A stretch of DNA of 5,831 bases, from assembly GCA_023387935.1 (NCBI GenBank), contig JAEWHG010000007.1, positions 1-5,831 of the forward strand, written 5' to 3'. The first letter of the stretch is position 1. Each line of letters opens with the position of its first letter. The stretch is from Bacillota bacterium. Its GTDB lineage: Bacteria; Bacillota; Clostridia; Peptostreptococcales; Natronincolaceae. Shown here in pieces: positions 1 through 4,455 of the stretch. Both the position numbers and the translations under genes were made by a program. The notes beneath the pieces were generated by a model. The model was given only the letters and a program-made list of their open reading frames with translations, was not told the origin of the DNA and did not search any database.

Positions 1-92
1 AGACCCCAAGAAGACTACTTGGTTGATAGGCCTAGGGTGTAAGTGCAGCAATGTACTCAGCTGATAGGTACTAATAGGTCGAGGGCTTGACC
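1..92 (+). rRNA. 23S ribosomal RNA, 3' end (partial)
   Basis: This is the last part of 23S rRNA, which forms the 3' terminal domain of the large-subunit RNA. The sequence reads through the conserved stretch with TGTAAGTGCAGCAATG and TACTAATAGGTCGAGGGCTTGACC, typical of the 23S 3' end in Firmicutes. The final GGGCTTGACC would pair with the start of 23S, which lies outside the window. The end at about 92 is set by that conserved terminal helix and could be off by one or two bases. Confidence 0.97.
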
Positions 93-242
93 AATTAATA
101 ATCTAACATTGTATAGTTTTGAGGGAATTATGACCTAACTCAATTTATGAAATAAATTGTAAGTAGGTCAAACGCAATGAGCATCAAATTTGTACGACCG
201 AAAGGGAGTAAACAAATTTGGAATGCGAAACTGCGGCTCAAA
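93..242 (+). other. 23S-5S internal transcribed spacer with processing hairpins
   Basis: This transcribed spacer joins 23S to 5S and contains no tRNA gene. It has two clear hairpins. The first spans 132-169, with GACCTA/TAGGTC outer arms and CAATTTAT/ATAAATTG inner arms around a short loop. The second spans 181-226, with GCAT/ATGC outer arms and perfect CAAATTTGT (185-193) / ACAAATTTG (212-220) inner arms. Both are probably sites of pre-rRNA cleavage. At 109-126 there is a stretch nearly complementary to the boxA region of the rRNA leader at 5713-5730. Confidence 0.75.
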
Positions 243-362
243 TATGTCGTGACTATAGCGAAGGGGTCACACCTGTTCCCATACCGAACACAGTAGTTAA
301 GCCCTTCAGCGCTGATGGTACTTGGCGGGAAGCTGCCTGGGAGAGTAGGTCGTTGCGATATA
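243..362 (+). rRNA. 5S ribosomal RNA
   Basis: This is 5S rRNA of the large ribosomal subunit. The conserved loop sequence CCCATACCGAACACAG and the later GCTGATGGTACTTGG and GAGAGTAGGTCG are all present in the usual order. The ends are placed by the terminal helix, TATGTCGTGA at 243-252 with TTGCGATATA at 353-362, which forms ten pairs including G-U wobbles. The resulting 120 nt fits the usual 5S length of about 115-120. A 78-codon open frame over this region is accidental. Confidence 0.96.
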
Positions 363-370
363 ACTTTAAG

Positions 371-404
371 AACACAGTTGTGCTATATACAGCTGTGTTT
401 TTTT
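371..404 (+). terminator. Intrinsic terminator of the upstream rRNA operon
   Basis: An 11-bp stem pairs AACACAGTTGT (371-381) with ACAGCTGTGTT (389-399), with one G-U pair and a 7-nt loop, followed by seven T residues. It lies 8 nt after 5S and ends the rRNA operon. Confidence 0.93.
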
Positions 405-471
405 ATTGCTTAAATTTTAAATTTCTAGAAAAATATAAAAAATTTTCAATATAAAAGTAATTTATTTAAGC

Positions 472-497
472 AGGATTTTCTTGAAACAAGTAGAAAT
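472..497 (+). promoter_or_regulatory. Candidate sigma-H-type promoter
   Basis: AGGATTT at 472-478 is followed after 14 nt by GAAAT at 493-497. The sigma-H consensus of spore formers is AGGAWWT, about 14 nt, then GAAT, so there is one mismatch in the -10 element. It points to the 56-aa gene about 130 nt downstream, with a start near 503. The match is by eye; chance occurrence in AT-rich DNA is possible. Confidence 0.45.
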
Positions 498-527
498 TAT
501 ATATAAAAGTAAATGTTATAGTTCTAT

Positions 528-556
528 TTGAACTTAAATTATTAAAATAATAATAT
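528..556 (+). promoter_or_regulatory. Candidate sigma-A promoter for the 56-aa gene
   Basis: TTGAAC (528-533) and TAATAT (551-556) are spaced by 17 nt; an overlapping TATAAT starts at 554. This would give a leader of about 70 nt with a TATTGAT/ATCAATA stem before the ribosome binding site. It may act alone or with the sigma-H-like site upstream. Confidence 0.4.
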
Positions 557-633
557 AATCGACAGAGACTATTGATTTCATTTATATACTTAATTTAAAA
601 TCTAATATCAATATCTTTAAAGGAAGTGGAATT

Positions 634-804
634 TTGGATAAGAATAAAGTAATTAATTTAAATGAATATAGACAGAAAAAATCAAATGAAAAACAAAATA
701 AATTAAATACAGTAGATAATCATAAAAAAGAGGATGATGATAGGAGAAATACTTTTAATTTATTTATGCGAGTATTAGCTACTATTAGACAAGAATCATA
801 TTAA
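634..804 (+). CDS. Small charged hypothetical protein, 56 aa, TTG start
   Basis: I do not recognise this gene, but it looks real. It starts with TTG at 634, seven bases after an AGGAAG ribosome binding site (621-626), and runs 56 codons to TAA at 802-804. There is no in-frame ATG before codon 45, so TTG is the only start matched to the binding site. The product begins MDKNKVINLNEYRQKK, continues with a very polar Lys/Asn/Asp/Arg-rich stretch to about residue 39, and ends in a short amphipathic or hydrophobic segment (FNLFMRVLATI, residues 41-51). It has no signal peptide and is probably cytosolic. A terminator hairpin follows 4 nt after the stop. Upstream lie a sigma-H-like and a sigma-A-like promoter, which would suggest expression in the transition to stationary phase. 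A role cannot be assigned. Confidence 0.7.
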   Translation: MDKNKVINLNEYRQKKSNEKQNKLNTVDNHKKEDDDRRNTFNLFMRVLATIRQESY

Positions 805-807
805 ACT

Positions 808-835
808 AACAGACCACCTTTATAGGTGGTCTGTT
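808..835. terminator. Bidirectional terminator between convergent genes
   Basis: An 11-bp perfect stem, AACAGACCACC (808-818) with GGTGGTCTGTT (825-835), has a 6-nt loop. It is the only GC-rich hairpin between the plus-strand 56-aa gene and the minus-strand acetyltransferase, which end 66 bp apart. The T tracts are short and interrupted on both sides, so termination strength is uncertain. Confidence 0.75.
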
Positions 836-870
836 GTAATTATAAGAGTAAACTAATATTAATTTATTAT

Positions 871-1503
871 CTAAATAGATTTATGATATATAAGAGTTGT
901 AAACGTTTGATCTAGGTAATCTTCATAACGCATACCCGCTAATGTATAGTTTTGTTTTATTCTAAAGGATAGGGATGCAAAGTTAGGAGTTGGGCTAATA
1001 ATTGTTTCAGCAAAGATATCATTGATACCGCTAGCTTTTATAGAAGGTATTAGTTTTTTATACAACTCGCTACCGATACCTTTACCCGTTAGATGTGATA
1101 AAATAGCAGTTTTATCTATTAAAATAAAATCTTTAGTTTTTTTAATATCGAAGTCTGGTTTCCAATAAATATCGTCAATCCATCCTTCATTATATTTTAA
1201 CCATTGTTGTTTTGTATAAGCAATTAGAAAACCAACAATCTTATTGTAACTTTCAGCTACATAGAAATGATCTAATTCAAAAATCTTTTCAAGTAATTGT
1301 GTTTGATAATACTTAGGATTAGAAGAATAATCATCTACCAAGAAACCATGATTTGCTTCCTTTTTATTATTTCCAACAGAACAAGCAACCTGATAAATAC
1401 TGTGTAAATCCTTAGGACAAGCCTTTCTTACGCGGATATGATCTTTTCCAGTAGCAAATTCTTTTTCTAAAGCACTAAGATTTTTTAATTTTAATTGATC
1501 CAT
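871..1503 (-). CDS. GNAT-family N-acetyltransferase under a c-di-AMP riboswitch
   Basis: This predicted cytosolic enzyme of 210 residues belongs to the GNAT superfamily, which transfers an acetyl group from acetyl-CoA to an amine. The acceptor here is unknown. The acetyl-CoA pyrophosphate-binding loop is visible as HLTGKGIGSELYKKL at about 137-151, matching the family pattern of a Gly-rich turn starting a helix. The strand FYVAESYNKIVGFLIAY (80-96) fits the preceding beta strands of the fold. A C-terminal segment (RIKQNYTLAGMRYEDYL) fits the last part of the domain. The N-terminal 25 residues precede the usual GNAT start (IRVRKACPKDLHSIYQV). The ATG at 1503-1501 is preceded by GGGAGG with 6-nt spacing. 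It is a single-gene unit read leftward, with a leader of about 325 nt holding a ydaO-type riboswitch and terminator. The riboswitch ties expression to c-di-AMP, so the substrate may concern osmotic balance or the envelope; that is inference. Confidence 0.9.
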   Translation of the reverse strand: MDQLKLKNLSALEKEFATGKDHIRVRKACPKDLHSIYQVACSVGNNKKEANHGFLVDDYSSNPKYYQTQLLEKIFELDHFYVAESYNKIVGFLIAYTKQQWLKYNEGWIDDIYWKPDFDIKKTKDFILIDKTAILSHLTGKGIGSELYKKLIPSIKASGINDIFAETIISPTPNFASLSFRIKQNYTLAGMRYEDYLDQTFTTLIYHKSI

Positions 1504-1590
1504 AAAATACCTCCCTTTATTAGAATTAATATTTAATAAGAATGTGGAAAAAATGAGATAGAAAAAAGATGAAAAATAAAAGGAGAGAAA

Positions 1591-1625
1591 AAAATAAAAT
1601 AAAAAGACTATAAGAAACTATAGCC
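1591..1625 (-). terminator. Riboswitch-controlled intrinsic terminator
   Basis: Read on the minus strand, GGCTATAG (1625-1618) pairs with TTATAGTC (1613-1606) around a TTTC loop, with two G-U pairs, followed by TTTTTATTTTATTTT. It lies between the c-di-AMP aptamer and the acetyltransferase start, where an expression-platform terminator is expected. Its first arm contains GCTAT, complementary to ATAGC at the 5' side of the aptamer (1773-1769), so alternative pairing is possible. Confidence 0.8.
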
Positions 1626-1629
1626 TCGG

Positions 1630-1785
1630 CATATATCACCTTGCTTGCAGTCTCCCCTTTCTACGCTTACGAGGTTAGCTGACGGATTTGGGTCGAAAGA
1701 GTTGACCCTACTCACAAATGTGAGATTCACCCCAAAAAATGGTTCCCCCGCTTCATAAAGAATTCAGCGCTATTACGATGTATAT
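1630..1785 (-). promoter_or_regulatory. Cyclic di-AMP riboswitch (ydaO-yuaA type)
   Basis: The minus strand carries the hallmark segments of the ydaO-yuaA aptamer in order: GCGCTGAATTC, GCGGGGGAACC, GGGGTGAATC (1733-1724), a CTCAC/GTGAG hairpin (1724-1711), AGGGTCAACTCTTTCGACCC with its own hairpin, then CCGTCAGCTAACCTCGTAAG and GGGGAGAC. These aptamers bind c-di-AMP and normally switch genes off by favouring a terminator, controlling potassium or osmolyte transport and cell-wall hydrolases. Here the only gene downstream is a GNAT acetyltransferase, about 105 nt past the terminator. The closing helix is not certain; GATATAT (1637-1631) can pair with ATACATC (1783-1777) with one mismatch. Confidence 0.95.
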
Positions 1786-1805
1786 ATTTATATAAATATA
1801 TACAT
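1778..1805. repeat. 28-bp perfect AT-rich palindrome at the aptamer 5' edge
   Basis: The 14 bases ATGTATATATTTAT at 1778-1791 are followed directly by their exact reverse complement, ending at 1805. In the acetyltransferase leader it would form a hairpin just before the riboswitch aptamer and would overlap the 5' strand of the probable closing helix. Confidence 0.8.
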
Positions 1806-1834
1806 AAAGAAATTGTAAAAAATATGTTTAATAT

Positions 1835-1863
1835 ATTCTATTATATATGGAAATAAAAGTCAA
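1835..1863 (-). promoter_or_regulatory. Sigma-A promoter of the acetyltransferase/riboswitch unit
   Basis: On the minus strand TTGACT (1863-1858) and TAGAAT (1840-1835) are separated by 17 nt, close to consensus. Transcription would start near 1828 and run through the palindrome and the c-di-AMP aptamer. A perfect 14-bp palindrome, ACTAAAATTTTAGT at 1863-1876, abuts the -35 element and could be an operator or simply an AT-rich upstream element. Confidence 0.8.
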
Positions 1864-1972
1864 CTAAAATTTTAGTAAAAGTCATTATATAAATGCATAA
1901 ATTTTAAAGTACTAGCTAAATATAATCAATAAAAACTAAGATAATAAGATACAATAGAAAGGATATGATTTT

Positions 1973-2179
1973 ATGAATGGAGAGTTTAATTGTCCAATTA
2001 TAGATGACTTTAAGAATTTATATTATGATGGATATAGATGTATAAATTATGAAATTGATGACAAGGACGATAAATTTACAGTATACCTAAAAAACTTTGA
2101 AAAAGAAAGTACAAAAATATTGAAATGTAATCCTAAAGATGGAATGGTATTAAAAAATTACATAGATAGGATGTCATAA
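1973..2179 (+). CDS. Small hypothetical protein, 68 aa
   Basis: I do not recognise this protein. It is 68 residues long, acidic in the middle (EIDDKDDKF at 27-35) with a basic, lysine-rich later part, and has no signal peptide or membrane segment, so it is probably a small soluble cytosolic protein. It has two cysteines (positions 7 and 52) and another at 23, not in a recognisable metal-binding arrangement. The ATG at 1973 follows AAAGGA (1958-1963) with 9-nt spacing, which supports translation. Codon use is A/T-rich like its neighbours. It is divergent from the riboswitch-controlled acetyltransferase, whose promoter is 110 bp away. No clear promoter of its own was found; TACAAT at 1950-1955 is a weak -10 candidate without a matching -35. 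It stands 158 bp before queT, which has its own promoter, so the two are probably not co-regulated. Confidence 0.65.
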   Translation: MNGEFNCPIIDDFKNLYYDGYRCINYEIDDKDDKFTVYLKNFEKESTKILKCNPKDGMVLKNYIDRMS

Positions 2180-2213
2180 AACATTGAAATATAGTCATAG
2201 TTTTTATAAGTGA

Positions 2214-2243
2214 TTGACAAGGTATAGCATAACATGTTAGTAT
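2214..2243 (+). promoter_or_regulatory. Sigma-A promoter of queT
   Basis: A consensus TTGACA at 2214-2219 and TAGTAT at 2238-2243 are spaced by 18 nt. Transcription would start near 2250, immediately before a 14-bp hairpin and the preQ1 aptamer. Confidence 0.8.
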
Positions 2244-2251
2244 TGTGAGGT

Positions 2252-2285
2252 TATTTAATATTTTTATTACTAAAAATATTAAATA
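2252..2285 (+). repeat. Hairpin at the 5' end of the queT leader
   Basis: TATTTAATATTTTT (2252-2265) pairs perfectly over 14 bp with its complement at 2272-2285 around a 6-nt loop. It would sit at the very 5' end of the transcript, two bases before the riboswitch. There is no T tract, so it is unlikely to be a terminator; it could protect the 5' end or insulate folding of the aptamer. Confidence 0.7.
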
Positions 2286-2287
2286 GC

Positions 2288-2331
2288 ATGTCAGTTCGAA
2301 ACCATCCTGACATTAAATAAAACTAGGGAGG
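2288..2331 (+). promoter_or_regulatory. preQ1-I riboswitch controlling queT translation
   Basis: This compact element has a 7-bp stem, ATGTCAG (2288-2294) with CTGACAT (2307-2313), enclosing a loop TTCGAAACCATC. An A-rich tail, TAAATAAAACTAG, then leads straight into the GGGAGG ribosome binding site (2326-2331). Hairpin, TTCG...ACCATCC loop and A-rich tail ending in CTA match preQ1-I aptamers, in which the tail folds back as a pseudoknot. Overlap of the pseudoknot tail with the ribosome binding site suggests that preQ1 binding blocks translation. The gene downstream is the queuosine-precursor transporter QueT, which agrees with this call. Confidence 0.85.
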
Positions 2332-2337
2332 ACAAAT

Positions 2338-2820
2338 ATGAAAATTAACAAAACAAAGTTTTTAACACAGGCTGCTATGGTTGCAGCGATTTATGTAGTT
2401 TTAGTAGAGGTTTTTAAGCCAATTAGTTATGGCGTTATGCAGATTAGAATTGCTGAGGTATTAACAGTTCTGCCTTATTTTACACCGGCAGCTATACCAG
2501 GACTCACAGTAGGTGTTATAATTTCTAACATTATTGGACCTTACGGAATACTAGATATTGTTGTAGGTAGTGTAGCAACTTTAATTGCTGCATATCTTAC
2601 CTATAAGATGAAGAAAAAGATATTAGCACCATTACCACCTATTATAGTTAATGCCATTTTTGTGGGGCTTATGCTATATTATATCTTTTTAGGATCTCCG
2701 GATGAGATGCCTTTATCCGCTATTATGGCATGGGTAGCAATAGGTCAAACAATAGTTTGTTATGGTTTAGGGTATCCTTTTATGTTGATTTTAGACAAAT
2801 ACAAAAAAAATATATTTTAA
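2338..2820 (+). CDS. queT: QueT, queuosine-precursor ECF transporter S component
   Basis: This integral membrane protein of 160 residues is the substrate-binding (S) subunit of an energy-coupling-factor transporter that takes up a precursor of the tRNA base queuosine. It needs a shared EcfA-EcfA'-EcfT energy module, which is not in this window. The family signature is clear: QIRIAEVLTVLPYFTPAAIPGL at 35-56 (broken here as QIRIAEVLTV and LPYFTPAAIPGL), DIVVGSVATLIAAYLTYK at 73-90, and LPPIIVNAIFVG at 99-110. Hydrophobic segments lie at about 9-26, 41-63, 71-88, 101-118 and 127-151. The length is normal for the family. The ATG at 2338 is 6 nt after GGGAGG. It forms a single-gene unit with its own promoter, a preQ1-I riboswitch and a strong terminator, implying repression when preQ1 is plentiful. 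No queuosine synthesis genes are nearby, so the cell may rely on salvage; that is inference. Confidence 0.95.
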   Translation: MKINKTKFLTQAAMVAAIYVVLVEVFKPISYGVMQIRIAEVLTVLPYFTPAAIPGLTVGVIISNIIGPYGILDIVVGSVATLIAAYLTYKMKKKILAPLPPIIVNAIFVGLMLYYIFLGSPDEMPLSAIMAWVAIGQTIVCYGLGYPFMLILDKYKKNIF

Positions 2821-2846
2821 TTATTATAAAATATGTAATATGAATC

Positions 2847-2894
2847 AAAAAAGTGTAGAAGAAGAGATGGATATCTCTTCTTCTACACTTTTTT
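2847..2894 (+). terminator. Intrinsic terminator after queT
   Basis: A perfect 22-bp stem has its arms at 2847-2868 and 2873-2894 and a GGAT loop, with A tract and T tract forming the base. It lies 26 nt after the queT stop. The symmetry would let it work on both strands. Confidence 0.93.
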
Positions 2895-3078
2895 GTATAA
2901 ATATTTTAAAAATAAAGAAGAGTATATTTTATAATTTTAATTATATGTAATAGAAAATAATCCTTCATTTAAAAGATTTTAAACTCTAATAGAAAGAATT
3001 TAAGTTGTTCACCTTTATAAAGCAAATTTGGAGTTTTAAAAAAATTTGAGAGATAAAAGGTAAAAAACATTTAATTTA
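2895..3078 (+). other. Intergenic region with a possible folded element
   Basis: No gene is visible here. The stretch 2977-3041 can fold: TTTTAAACTC (2977-2986) with GAGTTTTAAAA (3031-3041, one bulge), an inner AATTT/AAATT pairing and TTGTT/AGCAA around a loop CACCTTTATAA. ACCTTT in that loop is complementary to AAAGGT at 3056-3061. I cannot match this to a known RNA class, and the nearest promoter candidate lies downstream of it. Confidence 0.3.
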
Positions 3079-3107
3079 TTGCCTAAAATATGGAATTAAT
3101 ATATATT
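3079..3107 (+). promoter_or_regulatory. Candidate promoter for the membrane protein gene
   Basis: TTGCCT (3079-3084) and TATATT (3102-3107) are spaced by 17 nt, giving a start near 3114 and a short leader before the AGGAGG site at 3134-3139. The -35 matches only partly, and the region is so AT-rich that -10-like hexamers are common. Confidence 0.4.
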
Positions 3108-3144
3108 TAACTTAAAAATAAAAAATCTTTTTTAGGAGGAATAT

Positions 3145-3861
3145 ATGAAAAAATTAAAAGTTTATAATTTATTTATATTTTTATTAGGATTGGTTTGTTT
3201 AAGTTTAGGTGTAGTATTAGTTGTTAAATCTAATTTAGGTATTTCTGTAGCAATGTCTGTTCCATATATTTTTAGTTTATATTTCACAAAAATAAGTTTT
3301 GGTCAGTGGAGTTATATTATTCAAGGAATTACATTGATTTTTTTATTTATTATCGTAAAAAGAGTTACAGTAAAATATTTGTTATCATTTGTAGTAGCAT
3401 TTTTATTTGGAATAGCAATAGATTTATTTGGTATGCTTTTAACTTCTTTTGCAGTATATACATTTTACGGTAAATTAGGCGTTTTTATTTTAGGTTCTAT
3501 CGTAATATCTATAGGGGTTGCTGCATTTATAAAGAGTAACTATCCAATACAACCTTTTGACACTTTTGTAAAAGAAGTTGCTATTGCAAAAAATATTAAA
3601 TATGCAAAATTTAAAACGGGATTCGACCTAACTTTCTTTATGATTTCACTTACAACTTCTATAATTTTCTTTAAAAAAATAAAAGGACTTCATGTAGGGA
3701 CATTAGTATCTGCTATTATTTTAGGAAGTATGATTGGTGCATGTTTAGATATGATGAATAAATATATAGATGGGAAAACTATTTTACCTGAAGAAAAAAC
3801 AAGAGAAATATTAGATTTTGATTTTCTAAACTTAAAAAAGGCTAAAGAGTTTGAGCAATAA
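3145..3861 (+). CDS. YczE/DUF6198-like integral membrane protein
   Basis: This 238-residue membrane protein resembles the YczE/YitT group of uncharacterised Firmicute membrane proteins (DUF6198). Its biochemical role is unknown, and transport or export is only a guess from the topology. About six hydrophobic segments are visible at roughly 8-27, 52-72, 77-101, 110-130, 159-178 and 182-203, followed by a charged cytoplasmic-type tail of about 35 residues. There is an internal echo: GVVLVVKSNLGIS at 22-34 and GVAAFIKSNYPIQPFDTF at 124-141 place a KSN motif after the first helix of each half, as expected of a duplicated three-helix unit. This KSN/N-L-G region is typical of the group. The ATG is 5 nt after a perfect AGGAGG. 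It is transcribed apart from queT (strong terminator between) and stops 95 bp before the next gene with no strong terminator, so some read-through is possible. Confidence 0.85.
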   Translation: MKKLKVYNLFIFLLGLVCLSLGVVLVVKSNLGISVAMSVPYIFSLYFTKISFGQWSYIIQGITLIFLFIIVKRVTVKYLLSFVVAFLFGIAIDLFGMLLTSFAVYTFYGKLGVFILGSIVISIGVAAFIKSNYPIQPFDTFVKEVAIAKNIKYAKFKTGFDLTFFMISLTTSIIFFKKIKGLHVGTLVSAIILGSMIGACLDMMNKYIDGKTILPEEKTREILDFDFLNLKKAKEFEQ

Positions 3862-3884
3862 AAATTATAATAAAAAAAGCTTTT

Positions 3885-3903
3885 TCTTCATAAAATCTTC
3901 ATA
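3885..3903 (+). promoter_or_regulatory. TTCATA direct repeats, candidate response-regulator site
   Basis: TCTTCATA occurs at 3885-3892 and again at 3896-3903, 11 bp apart, giving TTCATA-N5-TTCATA. Hexamer pairs with one-helical-turn spacing are the usual binding format of OmpR/PhoB-type response regulators. The site lies 54-70 bp before the start codon of the secreted protein gene, in the region where its -35 should be. The regulator is not in the window. Confidence 0.5.
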
Positions 3904-3961
3904 TTCTTATCTTAATATATAAATATAGAAAATATATTATATAGGAGGATAAGAATATGAA
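3898..3961 (+). promoter_or_regulatory. Long inverted repeat enclosing the RBS and start codon
   Basis: TTCATATTCTTATC (3898-3911) is perfectly complementary over 14 bp to GATAAGAATATGAA (3948-3961), which contains the start codon at 3957. An inner 8-bp stem pairs TAATATAT (3913-3920) with ATATATTA (3932-3939). The AGGAGG site (3943-3948) lies almost entirely in the asymmetric internal loop. If the 5' arm is transcribed, the fold would bury the start codon and could limit translation. If the promoter lies inside it, the repeat can act only as a DNA site. Confidence 0.5.
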
Positions 3962-4277
3962 AAAATTTATGGTTTTATCTATTGTTGCAGTTTTAGCATT
4001 ATCTATGGGAATGGTGGCTTTTGCAGATGGCTCAAAAGAAACTCCACAATGGTATAATGATATGATAGAGTGGAGAAAAGAACAAGTAAATGAAGCTGTT
4101 ACAAATGGAGAAATTACTGAGGAAGATGCAAAATACTGGAATGAGCAAATTGATGAAATGGAAGAACATCATAATGAATATGGTTTTGGACCTGGTATGA
4201 TGGGTATGTATGGAAGAGAAAATGGAGAAAGATCAGGACAAAATAATTTTGGTAGAGGACATTGCCATAGATGGTAA
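3957..4277 (+). CDS. Small secreted DUF2680-type protein
   Basis: This exported protein has 106 residues. It starts with a signal peptide: MKK, a hydrophobic core to about residue 20, and AFA before a likely cleavage at 23/24. The mature part has a charged helical segment, WYNDMIEWRKEQVNEAV then NGEITEEDAKYWNEQIDEMEE at about 32-70. This fits the DUF2680 (YckD-like) pattern of a helix, a turn of the type G-x-ITEE, and a second helix. It ends in a low-complexity tail, HHNEYGFGPGMMGMYG and later GRGHCHRW, rich in Gly, Met and His, which could bind a metal; that is inference. The function of the family is not known to me; products act at or outside the cell surface. The ATG is 8 nt after AGGAGG. 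The gene is a single unit with a strong terminator. The TTCATA repeats and start-codon hairpin upstream suggest tight, signal-dependent expression. Confidence 0.8.
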   Translation: MKKFMVLSIVAVLALSMGMVAFADGSKETPQWYNDMIEWRKEQVNEAVTNGEITEEDAKYWNEQIDEMEEHHNEYGFGPGMMGMYGRENGERSGQNNFGRGHCHRW

Positions 4278-4298
4278 AATTTAAATAGTAGATATAAT

Positions 4299-4342
4299 AA
4301 AAAGGCATTTGGAGATCTTTGATTTTCAAATGCCTTTTTTTT
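4299..4342 (+). terminator. Intrinsic terminator after the secreted protein gene
   Basis: AAAAAGGCATTTG (4299-4311) pairs with CAAATGCCTTTTT (4327-4339). The stem extends inward through GAGATC/GATTTT with wobble pairs to a TTT loop, giving about 19 bp, and ends in eight T residues (4335-4342). It lies 21 nt after the stop codon. Confidence 0.94.
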
Positions 4343-4455
4343 ATAGATTTTAAAACTAATTAAGTTTTTAGTTGTAGTTTATTTAAAAAATAAGAGGAAA
4401 TTAATAAAAAAAATAGAAATTTAAATATATTAAATAAATAAAGGAGAGATTTATT

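Noticed and set aside
93..242. tRNA gene in the 23S-5S spacer
   Set aside because: No TTC-loop motif (GTTCGA type) or cloverleaf arms are present; the hairpins there are AT-rich processing stems.
218..454. 78-codon plus-strand open frame
   Set aside because: It runs through 5S rRNA and the rRNA terminator and has no independent coding evidence.
3871..3885. AAAAAGCTTTTT as a terminator after the membrane protein gene
   Set aside because: The palindrome has no loop and only two G/C pairs, too weak to call an intrinsic terminator.
4114..4329. 71-codon minus-strand open frame
   Set aside because: It lies opposite the secreted protein gene and its terminator, has no ribosome binding site, and the plus-strand gene is far better supported.
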